Positions 7,699 through 17,600 of a stretch of DNA of 64,000 nucleotides are shown one piece after another. The stretch covers positions 4,160-68,159 of the forward strand of contig CAYJLO010000005.1 of assembly GCA_964370835.1 (NCBI GenBank), given 5' to 3'. Source of the stretch: CAYJAD01 sp964370835. GTDB taxonomy: Bacteria; Desulfobacterota; Desulfovibrionia; Desulfovibrionales; Desulfovibrionaceae. The notes under the pieces are model-generated. The model was not told the origin of the DNA and did no database searches. It worked only from the letters and a program-made list of their open reading frames with translations. The translations under genes and the position numbers were made by a program. Each line of letters opens with the position of its first letter. The first letter of the stretch is position 1.

Positions 7699-10038
7699 AT
7701 GATGACAACACCTTTAACCCCCAGTAAACACGTTCAATATCTTATTGAGCATAGGCATGATGCACACGATAGAGCGCAAATTCCTACGCGCAGGCCACAT
7801 TACGAAAAATCTTATGCAGAAAATTCCCATGAAGATGTAAAGCTTCGCATTGCAAAGGGTTTCGCGTCATTTTTAGCCGAGAAAAAAATCCTTATCTGCG
7901 AACATGATATTCTTGCCGGTTTTGCCTATCGCTACACATATAAGCCTTCTTCTCCCTTCAATGTACCAGATGATTATGATCCACTTTTCCGTCCACCTGC
8001 AGGCATAGATACTTTTGAAGAAGCAGAAGCCGGTATTGTGGCCAACGGCTTTGCAGACGATTCAGAAGATGCAAACCACATGCGTACTTTTGCTCAATGC
8101 GTAAGTAAGTGGTTGTATAAGCATTGGGAATCCGGTCATATTATTCCATATTTTGAGAAACTTATTCAGCAAGGTTATGACGCTTACATTGCTGAAACAG
8201 AAAAAGCCTTGGAAACAGCAGATGAAGCGCAAAAAATCGACTTAACAGCCATGCTTATCACTGAAAAAGCAGCTGTGAGTTATATTACGCGCTATGCAGA
8301 TATGGCCGCGAGCATGAAGGAAAGTGCCACGCAACCTGCGCATAAAGCACAGTTGGAAAAAATGGAAAAAGCTTTACGCCAAATTGCTGGTGGCAAAGCC
8401 ACCACTTTTTATGAGGCCGTGCAGCTTATTTGGCTTAGCCATGAAATGCTCTATGCAGAAAACTTCCCCGCATCCCTTTCTTTTGGCAGATTAGACCAAT
8501 ATCTCTATCCTTTTTATGCACAAGATATGGCCAAAGGCATACTGACCTATCAAGAAGCCATAGACATTATAGACGCATTATGGGTGAAATTTGGCATTAC
8601 TTTACACGGTTATCAAAATGTCACCATTGGCGGGCTTGATGCAGAAGGGAAAGATGCGTGTAATGAGCTGACCATCATTATGCTTCAAGCTTGTCGTAAA
8701 ACACTCTTTGACCAACCCTTACTATGCTTGCGTTATCATAAGAATATGCCCGAAGATGTGTGGGCAGAATCGGTGGAGCTTTTAAAAACAGGCATTGGTT
8801 TACCGGCATTTTTCATAGATGATTTTTGTATTCCTGCCAAAGAGCGCATGGGACACAGCAAAGAAGATGCCGCCAATTATGGCCTTGTGGGTTGCGTAGA
8901 AATGTCCTGTCCCGGCAAGGAATATGCTAAAACAGAAGCCCTTAGAGTTAATGTGGGTAAGATTTTAGAAATTATGTTCTTTGACGGCAAAAGCAATTGT
9001 GCAGATAAAGGCGCCATCATTGGCAATGCTTCCATGCCCTCCATAGCTGTCAGCGATAAAAGTATTAAAGACTATACGTTCCCTTTATTTACGCAAACAC
9101 GCCTTCAAGATATTACAAGTTTTGAGCAGCTTGTGCAGTGGTATAAAGAAGAATTCACAGCGCACATGCGTTTTTCCATGGACTCCATTAATCGCTTAGA
9201 CAGTGCCTTGCCTAAATGCTATCCCACGCCATTTCTTTCCGTGCTCATAGACGGTTGCATTGAAAAAGGTAAGGACGTTACTGCAGGCGGTGCCATTTAC
9301 AACAATTCCGGCATTAATTTGTGCGGCCTTCCCAATGTAACCGATTCCTTGCAAGCCATTCGCGAGCTTGTATTTGAGCAACAAAAATACACGTTACAAG
9401 ATTTCAAAAATGCCATGCAAGCGGACTTTGTGGGCTTTGAAGATTTTGAAAGAGATATTCTTGCCTGCTCTAAATATGGCAATGACGAAGATGCTGTGGA
9501 TACTCTCATGGCAGAACTTGTGGATGCAGCCACACAGCAAGTCCGCACCTATACCAATCCACGCGGCGGGCGTTGGCAAATGGGACTCTACTCTGTGGAA
9601 GACCATGCTAAAATGGGTATGCACACCGGCGCCTTGCCCGATGCAAAGCGCAATGGCGAAGCCATGGCCAGTGCTTTTTCTCCTGTACAAGGTAGAGACC
9701 ACGTGGGCCCCACAGCTACCCTTAACTCCATGTTGAAAACAGATTTATCCGGTGCCACCAATGGCATGGTCATGGATATGAAATTTACCCCATCCTTCTT
9801 TGATAAAAAGAGTCATACAGACGCCTTACGCATGATGATTGATGCATATGCAGAGCAAGGTGGCGGAGAAATTCAATTCAATGTTGTGAATAAGGCGACT
9901 CTCATTGAGGCGCAGCGCAATCCTGAAAAGCACAAGAACCTTGTGGTGAGGGTGTCTGGCTTTAGTGCTGTATTTACCAGCCTCATTGAAGAAACACAAA
10001 ACGAAATCATTAAAAGAACTGAGTACGGAGACATTTAA
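7699..10038 (+). CDS. Glycyl radical enzyme, probable C-X eliminase/dehydratase of unknown substrate
   Basis: A 779-residue pyruvate formate-lyase-like protein. C399 and E401 lie in GCVEMSCPGKE: the Cys-x-Glu pair is the thiyl radical plus general base shared by glycerol/propanediol dehydratases, choline TMA-lyase, hydroxyproline dehydratase and sulfonate lyases, and is absent from PFL itself. G754 in VRVSGFSAVF is the glycyl radical site. The C-terminal region has the family hallmark TGALPDAKRNGEAMASAFSP. Its length is close to hydroxyproline dehydratase and B12-independent glycerol dehydratase (about 785-790) and shorter than CutC or isethionate lyase. Residues after CVE (MSCPGKE) differ from the diol dehydratases I remember, so I give no specific substrate. 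No proC, microcompartment, aldehyde dehydrogenase or TRAP genes are adjacent. The start is supported by GGGAG seven bases upstream. Confidence 0.92.
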   Translation: MMTTPLTPSKHVQYLIEHRHDAHDRAQIPTRRPHYEKSYAENSHEDVKLRIAKGFASFLAEKKILICEHDILAGFAYRYTYKPSSPFNVPDDYDPLFRPPAGIDTFEEAEAGIVANGFADDSEDANHMRTFAQCVSKWLYKHWESGHIIPYFEKLIQQGYDAYIAETEKALETADEAQKIDLTAMLITEKAAVSYITRYADMAASMKESATQPAHKAQLEKMEKALRQIAGGKATTFYEAVQLIWLSHEMLYAENFPASLSFGRLDQYLYPFYAQDMAKGILTYQEAIDIIDALWVKFGITLHGYQNVTIGGLDAEGKDACNELTIIMLQACRKTLFDQPLLCLRYHKNMPEDVWAESVELLKTGIGLPAFFIDDFCIPAKERMGHSKEDAANYGLVGCVEMSCPGKEYAKTEALRVNVGKILEIMFFDGKSNCADKGAIIGNASMPSIAVSDKSIKDYTFPLFTQTRLQDITSFEQLVQWYKEEFTAHMRFSMDSINRLDSALPKCYPTPFLSVLIDGCIEKGKDVTAGGAIYNNSGINLCGLPNVTDSLQAIRELVFEQQKYTLQDFKNAMQADFVGFEDFERDILACSKYGNDEDAVDTLMAELVDAATQQVRTYTNPRGGRWQMGLYSVEDHAKMGMHTGALPDAKRNGEAMASAFSPVQGRDHVGPTATLNSMLKTDLSGATNGMVMDMKFTPSFFDKKSHTDALRMMIDAYAEQGGGEIQFNVVNKATLIEAQRNPEKHKNLVVRVSGFSAVFTSLIEETQNEIIKRTEYGDI

Positions 10039-10132
10039 GCGTAATGACGCGGCAGGTCAGTATACGTCTTATGCGTAAGCAATTATGCCAAGGCGTATGC
10101 TGGTAAACATATAAGCTATAAAGGAAGGTAAG

Positions 10133-11212
10133 ATGAACAGTGTTTTGAGGGTTATTACTTTGTCCGGTGCGTTTTTGGCATTTTTAATTGGCTCTGGTGT
10201 GGCTACTGGGCAAGAGTTAATGCAATATTACAGCCCCTACGGTTTTGATGTTTTTGGTACAGCTATTACCATTGCAGTTATTTTAATGATTGCTAACTAT
10301 GGATACGCGTGGGCAGGTAAGCATGGTAATATTGAAAAGGGCAGTGATGTTTTTGCCTTTTATTGTGGCCCCCTTGCCGGTAAGATTTTTGACTTATTTA
10401 CTGTGCTGTTTTGCTATATGTCTTTTGTTGTCATGGTGGGCGGCGGCGCAGCTACGCTTGAGCAACAATACGGCATGCATCTTATGGTAGGTGCTGTGCT
10501 TATCATGTTGATGGCCTCATTCACTGTTATTCTAGGCCTTAATAGTGTCGTGAACATTATTGGTAAAATTGCCCCTGCACTTATTGGACTTATTGTTATT
10601 ATTTGTCTTATCAGTCTTGTGCAAAATGCCGATGGCATTGCTAAAAATATTGCAGCCATTAATGATGGTAGTCTTAAAGTTACCAAAGCCGGAACCAACT
10701 GGTTTACGTCTGGCGCTTCGAACGGGGGCTTTTGTATTTTATGGCTTGCCGGCTTCACCGCTGCTCTTGGTATAAAAGAAGATTTTCGTACCTTAATGCG
10801 AGCAAATATAGCCTCATCCATTGCGCTTGTCATTGTAAATATGATTATCGGTTTTGCCATTTTAGCGCAAATGGATGTGCTGAGCACCACACAAATTCCT
10901 AATTTGATTATTGCAGAGGGTATTTGGGGGCCTTTAGCGTATATTTTTGGTGTACTTATCTTTATTGCTATTTACACCACAGCTTGTCCACTTCTTTGGA
11001 CCACAAGCTCTCGTTTCGCCCCAGAAGGCAGTGGTAAATTTAAAATTGTCACTTTGGTACTTGCTCTTGTGGGTATGGGGATTGCTCTTTATTTGCCCTT
11101 TAATATTTTAATGAACTATATCTACACCATAAATGGTTATCTGGGCTTTGTTGTTTTACTTATCATGTGTGTTCGTATGTTTATCATGATTCGTAATAGT
11201 AAAGTAAAATAA
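10133..11212 (+). CDS. YkvI-type (COG3949) membrane permease
   Basis: A 359-residue integral membrane protein with about ten hydrophobic segments. It opens with a helix ending IGSGVATGQELMQYYSPYG, matching the GSGxATGQE signature of the uncharacterised YkvI family, distant relatives of the APC amino-acid transporters with a broken first helix at the substrate site. It follows the glycyl radical enzyme by 94 bp with a strong AAGGAAGG ribosome-binding site and is probably part of the same operon. The most economical reading is that it imports the glycyl radical enzyme substrate or exports the product; the family hints at an amino-acid-like or amine compound. A long palindrome directly after the gene probably ends the operon. 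Confidence 0.8.
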   Translation: MNSVLRVITLSGAFLAFLIGSGVATGQELMQYYSPYGFDVFGTAITIAVILMIANYGYAWAGKHGNIEKGSDVFAFYCGPLAGKIFDLFTVLFCYMSFVVMVGGGAATLEQQYGMHLMVGAVLIMLMASFTVILGLNSVVNIIGKIAPALIGLIVIICLISLVQNADGIAKNIAAINDGSLKVTKAGTNWFTSGASNGGFCILWLAGFTAALGIKEDFRTLMRANIASSIALVIVNMIIGFAILAQMDVLSTTQIPNLIIAEGIWGPLAYIFGVLIFIAIYTTACPLLWTTSSRFAPEGSGKFKIVTLVLALVGMGIALYLPFNILMNYIYTINGYLGFVVLLIMCVRMFIMIRNSKVK

Positions 11213-11236
11213 CGCTTTGATTCCATAGCTATTCAT

Positions 11237-11276
11237 ATGTTAAAGGCTCTTGAGTATACTCAAGAGCCTTTAACAT
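11237..11276 (+). terminator. 40-bp perfect palindrome after the permease gene
   Basis: The two 20-nt halves are exact reverse complements, with a core of AGGCTCTTGAGTATACTCAA, and the stem begins 25 nt after the stop codon. There is no long T-tract, but the U-rich end of the right arm may suffice. It is symmetrical and could act from either side. Confidence 0.6.
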
Positions 11277-11540
11277 TTCCAATTTCATAATATCTTTATA
11301 AAAAGTAAATCAATCCTATCGCTTATTGTATTGGGATCTGATTTGTGCAAAATTTGCAACATATTTTCCATGAAGTCGAAGGTTGTTGCACGACAAAGCT
11401 TAACCCGTCACAACTCATCATACTCCTATCCACGTCATTATCATGGCGCTGCATGATGCAGTTGCAAGGCCGCTAACCACTGCATTTTTGTTGAAATGAA
11501 TGACTATTTTTGCTGATGCGTTACGCACATTCGGTGCGCA
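11277..11540. other. Gene-free convergent intergenic region
   Basis: About 260 bp between the ykvI palindrome and the adhesin terminator. It contains a small CTGCAT-G-ATGCAG palindrome near 11449-11461 but no credible coding frame, ribosome-binding site or RNA motif that I can recognise. Confidence 0.6.
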
Positions 11541-11613
11541 AAAAAGCCCCGCCGCGTGCTTGTCTCTTGCATTACCAATGAAAGTAGAGAGGAGACAGGC
11601 CCATGACGGGGCT
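11541..11613 (-). terminator. Terminator of the giant adhesin gene
   Basis: On the - strand, AGCCCCG (11607-11613) pairs with CGGGGCT (11545-11551), followed by a run of T. A second inner helix (GTCTC/GAGAC) stabilises the long hairpin. It starts 16 nt after the adhesin stop codon. Confidence 0.8.
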
Positions 11614-11628
11614 ATACGAATGGTAATA

Positions 11629-14600
11629 CTAGCTATTGGTGAGCAGATGGCTTTCAATGAGAACAGTCAGTTTATTATCATCACTGATGTATTCTTGATA
11701 TTCCTTTCCATCAATATTCACAGGGGCATTTTTGCTTTGCCAGCCATCAAGCGCGGCGCTTTTGTCTTGTACAAGGCTTTGTTGCAAGTCTTGTGCAGCC
11801 TTCATATCATCGCCCAGCATAATGACTTCCATATTACTTAACGTAGTGCTGTCCTTGGCAAAGAGGTCTTGTACTTCTTTTACCGAATGTAAGCCGCAAA
11901 GCAATACGTCCATGGAATCGCTCTCTTCACTGCCGCCATCAATGGATAGGATATCGGCAATATCCATATTTTCCAAAGTGTCTTGAAGCACAAAGAGGTC
12001 ATTGCCGTTGCCGCCCATCACTTCCTTATCAGAGAAGTCAAAGTAAATGGTATCATGGCCGCTGTTGCCAAAGAGGCTATCTTCGCCTGCACTGCCGTAT
12101 AATATGTCATTACCTTCACCGCCAACGAGGGTGTCATTGCCAGATCCGCCGCGCAGATCATCGTTATCAGCACCGGCTAACATGGTTATCCCTTTGGGTT
12201 CCAAAGCATAATCTTCACTGGTCAAGGCTTTAACTATGTGGTTCACCTCATCGTTGTCGCCGTCCACAAAGCCTAACTTGATATCTTTTCTATCAGCATC
12301 AAAAACCATATCCCAGTTTTGGTTATCTACGCTTGTCATGGTGATATCGCCCATGATAACTTTGTGGATACCGTTTTCATAGCTATAGTATACAATGGTT
12401 GGAGATGTTTCCCATTCGGGTGCTTGAATTTCTTGCCAAGTGCCCACGCCATTCTCATCCACAATCCATGCAATGCCAAGTTCGTAGGTGGCGCCGTTTT
12501 TGAGTAAAACCTTTCCGGGGCCATCGCCACCAAAATCAATTTGGATTTGCGCAAAGGCTTTACCATCCACCAGAGTGGAACTTGTTTGCCCGTGTCCTTC
12601 TGTTCCAAAGGGTTCATCTCCCACAATGTGCGGGCTATCATCTTGGAATTTCAAAGTAAGGCCAGACGTTACGCTGGTGCTAGCACTGTCTCCATCGCCA
12701 TCGGTTACGGTGATGGTGGCTTTCACATCAATGGCATCTTTTAGTTCGAGATAGTGGTCTTCATCTATTCCTGATTCTGCATTGATTTTTGTGCCATCTG
12801 CATGATCAATGGGGAGATTTTGTTTAAGGCAAACATTGCCAGCATCATCCAGATATACTTCGAATACAATCTCTTTATTCTCGCCTTGGCCGATGGAACC
12901 GTAAATTTTACCACCTTCTTCATAAATGGTAACTTTTTCACCGCCACTTGTAATATTGTAAGAGGCAGTGTCCTTTATTACTAAACTGTGTTCTGTTACA
13001 GTGATGGAGTTATCACTTGCAGCACCGTCAGCGCCAAAATCCGCATGTTCTTTAATTAAGTTAATGGCGAAAAGCGCACTTAGTTCTTGTTTTGCAATGC
13101 TGTTTATTTGTGATTCTTTTATCCAGATGGTGTGATTATAGTCGGTGTTTTCCCCGCTATTATTCTTATCTAGGGTATAAGAATCGTGTATGGCAGATTG
13201 CAAAGTATCGCGAATCACAGGGCCATCGTCCTTGATATCCACGGTGATTTTTGTGCTATCTCCCAGTGCTGAGTTTGGAGCTTCTTTGCCATCTTGAATG
13301 AAGACCTCGAAGGACACCACATCGTGAGCGGTTTCGTCATACTTATTTACGCTTTCGTTGTCGTTGTGTTTATTCCCTGTATACGCTTGGGTTTGGTCAT
13401 ATTCAAAGGACAAGGTGAATTCGCCCGTGTCTGGGTTATGACTAAGCTCTGGGCTAACGATGAGTTGCCCTGCCACGCCATCTTCAAGGGTGAAGCCATT
13501 TGCAGCATCGGTGGAGAGCACATAGATGCCTTTTTCATTCAACGTCACTGTAAACTCTTGACCGCCGATGGTGATCTTTCCACCGTCCATGGTGTCTTTG
13601 GAGGTGAAGACAATTTGGCCTGTGGCGTTGGTAGATAAATCACTATCATCGGTCAGTAAGTCTGTTTTTGTTACAGTGTTGTCAGCATCCGTAGGTTCTT
13701 TGGGCTCTTCAATCTTAGGTGTATTGATGGTTATGGTGAGTGTAGCATCGTCAGAGTCTTGGTCTGCGTCGGTGATGCTGTAGCCAAATGTAAAACTATT
13801 TTCGCCAGCAGGTAAGTTCTCGCTGGGGGTGAATGTATAGTTACCGTCTTTGTCAAAGAATATGGTATTGCCATGATCGTCTTCAAAGCCAAAGTCAAAG
13901 CCTTCGGGCACCGTGGTTGCAGCTTCCCAACCACCTATGGCTGGTGGGGTGATATCGGCAGAATCCAGCTTGGCAGCAGCATTTTTCCATCCGTCAGCAC
14001 CGATGGTATCAGCATTATCTGTACCTTCTTTGGTGCCTTCACCGGTAAGAATATTGCCTGTGTAGCTACCGTCAGCGTCGGCAGTATCTTCGGTATCGTT
14101 CTTGGCAGTGGGCTCAGCATCAGCGATATTGATGACCACATCCACATGGCCTGTTACATCACCATTTTCATTAACAACAGGTACCTTTACAGTGAGCTGG
14201 TCCTCATTTTCATGGGCATCGTGTTTATGGCTTTCCGTTTGGGTAAACTCAAGGTTACCATATTCGTCTACGGTAAGCTTACCGATGATGTTTCCGTGTT
14301 CATCTTTTACTTGGATTTCGCCATCTTTATGGAGTGCTCCAAAAGTACCGTCCTCTTTTTCGTAGCCAAAGCTTCCGTCTTCAGGTTTGGTGATGACATC
14401 TTTGACTTGATCTTGTTCAGTATCACCAGTATTGACAATGGCTTCTTCAATTCCATAGGAACCAACGGTTATGCTTACTGTGTCGGCATCGCCGTCTTTG
14501 TCTTTGGCTGTGATATCAAAGCTCATATCCACGCCATCAGGCAATTCTTTATGTTGTAATACAAGCCATTGGCCTGTTACGTTATTTACAGTAACCGTAT

Positions 14601-17600
14601 AGTATAGGTTATCATGGGCATCTGTGGCTTTTAGGGAGCCGTCGGGTTGCACTGTTAAGGTGAGCTTAGAACCATCGGCAAGAAGTATCTCACCATTGGC
14701 AAGTTTGAAACCATCTTCATGAATGCCGTCGGCGGTAAGTGTAGTGCCTAAGTCAATGGAGCCTTCGGCTTTGGCGATGTAATCGAGAGCCTGCTCAAAT
14801 TCAACACCATTGGCCGTGGCATATACATCACTGCTGGCAGTAGTCTTCAGGTCAAGAATATCATCTTGAATGGTAACATGAACGGAGCCTGGGCTTGTGT
14901 TTACGCCATCATTAAGGCTGAAGCCCAATTTGAGAGTATCTTTGGATAAATTGTCTGTATCCGCAGCATTGGGGTTAACCGTGCCGTCGCCATCAAGGTC
15001 ATCATTATAATCATTGCCGTTTGCCGCATTGGGGGAATCATGCAGGACGGACTCATTCAAAGTGACGGTGTAATCGATAGTTCCTGTGGTGGTTTCGTTT
15101 GTGGTAACGGTGATAATTTCTTTATAACTGCCGTCATCTTTGCTTCCCACGTAGCCAATTAATGTACCGCCGTCAGCATTCCACAACACTTCTTCACCTT
15201 CCGATGTCCAAAGGCTCGGTTGTATGTCATTCCAAGAGAAAGTGACATTAACGCTGTCCGAATCGCTGTACACGATTTTGCCGTCCACGGAAACATGGGA
15301 GTCCACAATATGGGCATTGCCATCAAGGTTTTGACCTTCTTTACCATGGAGAGTGCCATTGCCAAGGTACGCTTCGGAAAGGGTAACATTGGTGGTTTGA
15401 CTCACGTTAATGATGGGTGCGTCGTTGTTTGCTTCCACTGTAATGGTAAGCTTGGCAGAGGCAGAATCGCCATCGGCATCGGTGATGGTATAGCTAAAGT
15501 CAAAGGGGGTGTTCTCGGTGAAGGCGTCTTTGGAGGTAAAATCATAAGAACCATCAGCCTTAAAAGTGATGCTATTACCGTGAGTGTCGGTAAAAGTAAC
15601 AGTGTCGTCGCTTGTGGTCTTTGTCCAAGTGTTATCAGGCGCTGTGAGAGAGTCTAAATCAAGCTTGGCATTTTCGTTTTTGTAGCCGTCAGCGCCGCTG
15701 AGATCTGCATTGCTTGTGCCGCCTTGTGTGCCTTCTCCTGTGATAACATTGCCGCTGGTACTGTTGCCTTCTTTTACGCCGGTCATATCGTCATGGGCTG
15801 TAGGGGCATCGTCAAGAATGGTAATACCCAGTGATGGTTCATTTTTTGATGTGCCACCATTGACGGTAATGTCTAGTTTGATGTCGATGTCGGCATTGCC
15901 GTCGTTGTTTTTGTCACCATAGCTGGTGGTGATATCATCTTCGCGGTCAGAGTCGTCACTGCCAGTATGTGTATAGGCTTTATCCATGCTAACTTCATAA
16001 GACAGTTGCCCACTATCTTTATCAAAACCTGTGACGGTGACTGTGTAGCCATCAAAGGTGAGGCTTTGTTCACCATCAAGATCACCATCTTTAAAGGTAA
16101 TAGTTTTACCGCCAATGGTCACTGTGTCCACAGCGTCATAGCCATTAATATCTATAAGACCTGTTTGTGTATAGGAAGCGGCATCGGCGTCATTGATGGT
16201 GACAGAACTGCCTGTGATTTTGAATTCTAAATTTTTCACATCCACAGTAACCTTACCGGATTCCGAATCATTATCACCGTCAGTTACCGTATAGGTGAAT
16301 TCAATGTTTGGAATAATGCCATCAGGAACGTAAGGTTTTTCCACGTGCTCGCCAGAGATATTTGCGTTGAATTTGAAGCTCACATGGCCTCCTTCAACGA
16401 CGATATCACCAATTTTTTGGCCTTCGTGCCACACCTCAGTGCCGTTTTCTATGCTAAATACGGAATTAGCTTCAACATTAAATGTAAGAGTAGCGCCTTC
16501 TTGGTCTGCTCCGTACGCAAAGGTAAAGAGGTCAACTTCGTTTATGGATGTACCTGTGCCTAAAACCACCGTGATATCATTGCCATCGGTTTTATCTGTA
16601 TCTGTCCACGCTGCGGTGACGGTGGGGCCATCATCGTTGATATGCACGTCGATGTTTGCATTTAGGCCTTGCCCTGCGCTGTCATTGCTATCTTGAATAA
16701 ATACTTCCAAAGATTCTGCACTGTTTTTAGTTTCACCATGGTTGCTTGTATTTGTGTGACTAAGATAGGGCTTGGTTTGTGTGTAGGTATAGTCCAGTGT
16801 AAAGCTTCCGGTGGTGTCATCAGACGGACCGGTAATATCAAAGGTGAATTCTCCGTATTGACCAGTAACGGTGATGGACTCAGGGGAGAGAGTCCATGTG
16901 CTGTCAGTATTTTGGGACACGGTGAATTCTTGGCTTTCATTGATACCATCGCCATCGGCATCAAAGCCTAAATCAAGGGTGATTTTACCGCCATTCATGC
17001 TTTCAACAGAAGTGAATACAATGGAATTGGAACGTGTAATATCTGCATTTTTATCATATTCAGTGCCGTGTTCCAGCTCAGAATCGTCCGTTGTTACAAA
17101 AGAGTTCCCGCCATCTGGGCTAACAATTTGGGGTGCATCGTTGGTGCCGTTAACGGTGATGGTGAGGTCTTTAGAATCATGCGCACCGTGCTTGTCGGTG
17201 GTGATTATTGTGAAGTTTTCTTCTTTGTTGTCGGTGTCACCGAGTGCATCCACTGCGGCTTTTTGCGCATCGGTCACACCTAAGGTGTAAGTATAGGTTT
17301 CATCGTCATGGATAACCAAATTACCGTAGGTACCTTCAACGGTGACAGAGCCAGTCATGATGCCATGGGCATCAGGTGTAATGCTACCTTTGCCACCTTC
17401 GGCGGTGATGGTTTGGATATTTCCATCGTTATCGACATCATCCGTAGACCATGTTCCTATGGCGGTAAGGTTATCGTCACTGGTGTCATGGGGAGTGTTA
17501 TCTTCTTTTACAATAGAATCTGTGGGAGTAAGTGTAAGTTCAGGCTTATCGTTGGTACCTGTAATGCTCACTTCAATGGTTTGTTGCACTTGTGCATCAC

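Noticed and set aside
7699..10038. Naming the glycyl radical enzyme as choline TMA-lyase, isethionate lyase or hydroxyproline dehydratase
   Set aside because: Length, residues after the Cys-x-Glu pair and neighbours do not support any of these with confidence.
13873..14559. 228-codon + strand frame inside the giant adhesin and about two dozen similar shadows
   Set aside because: They mirror the repeat-rich adhesin codons, share no family features and lack ribosome-binding sites.
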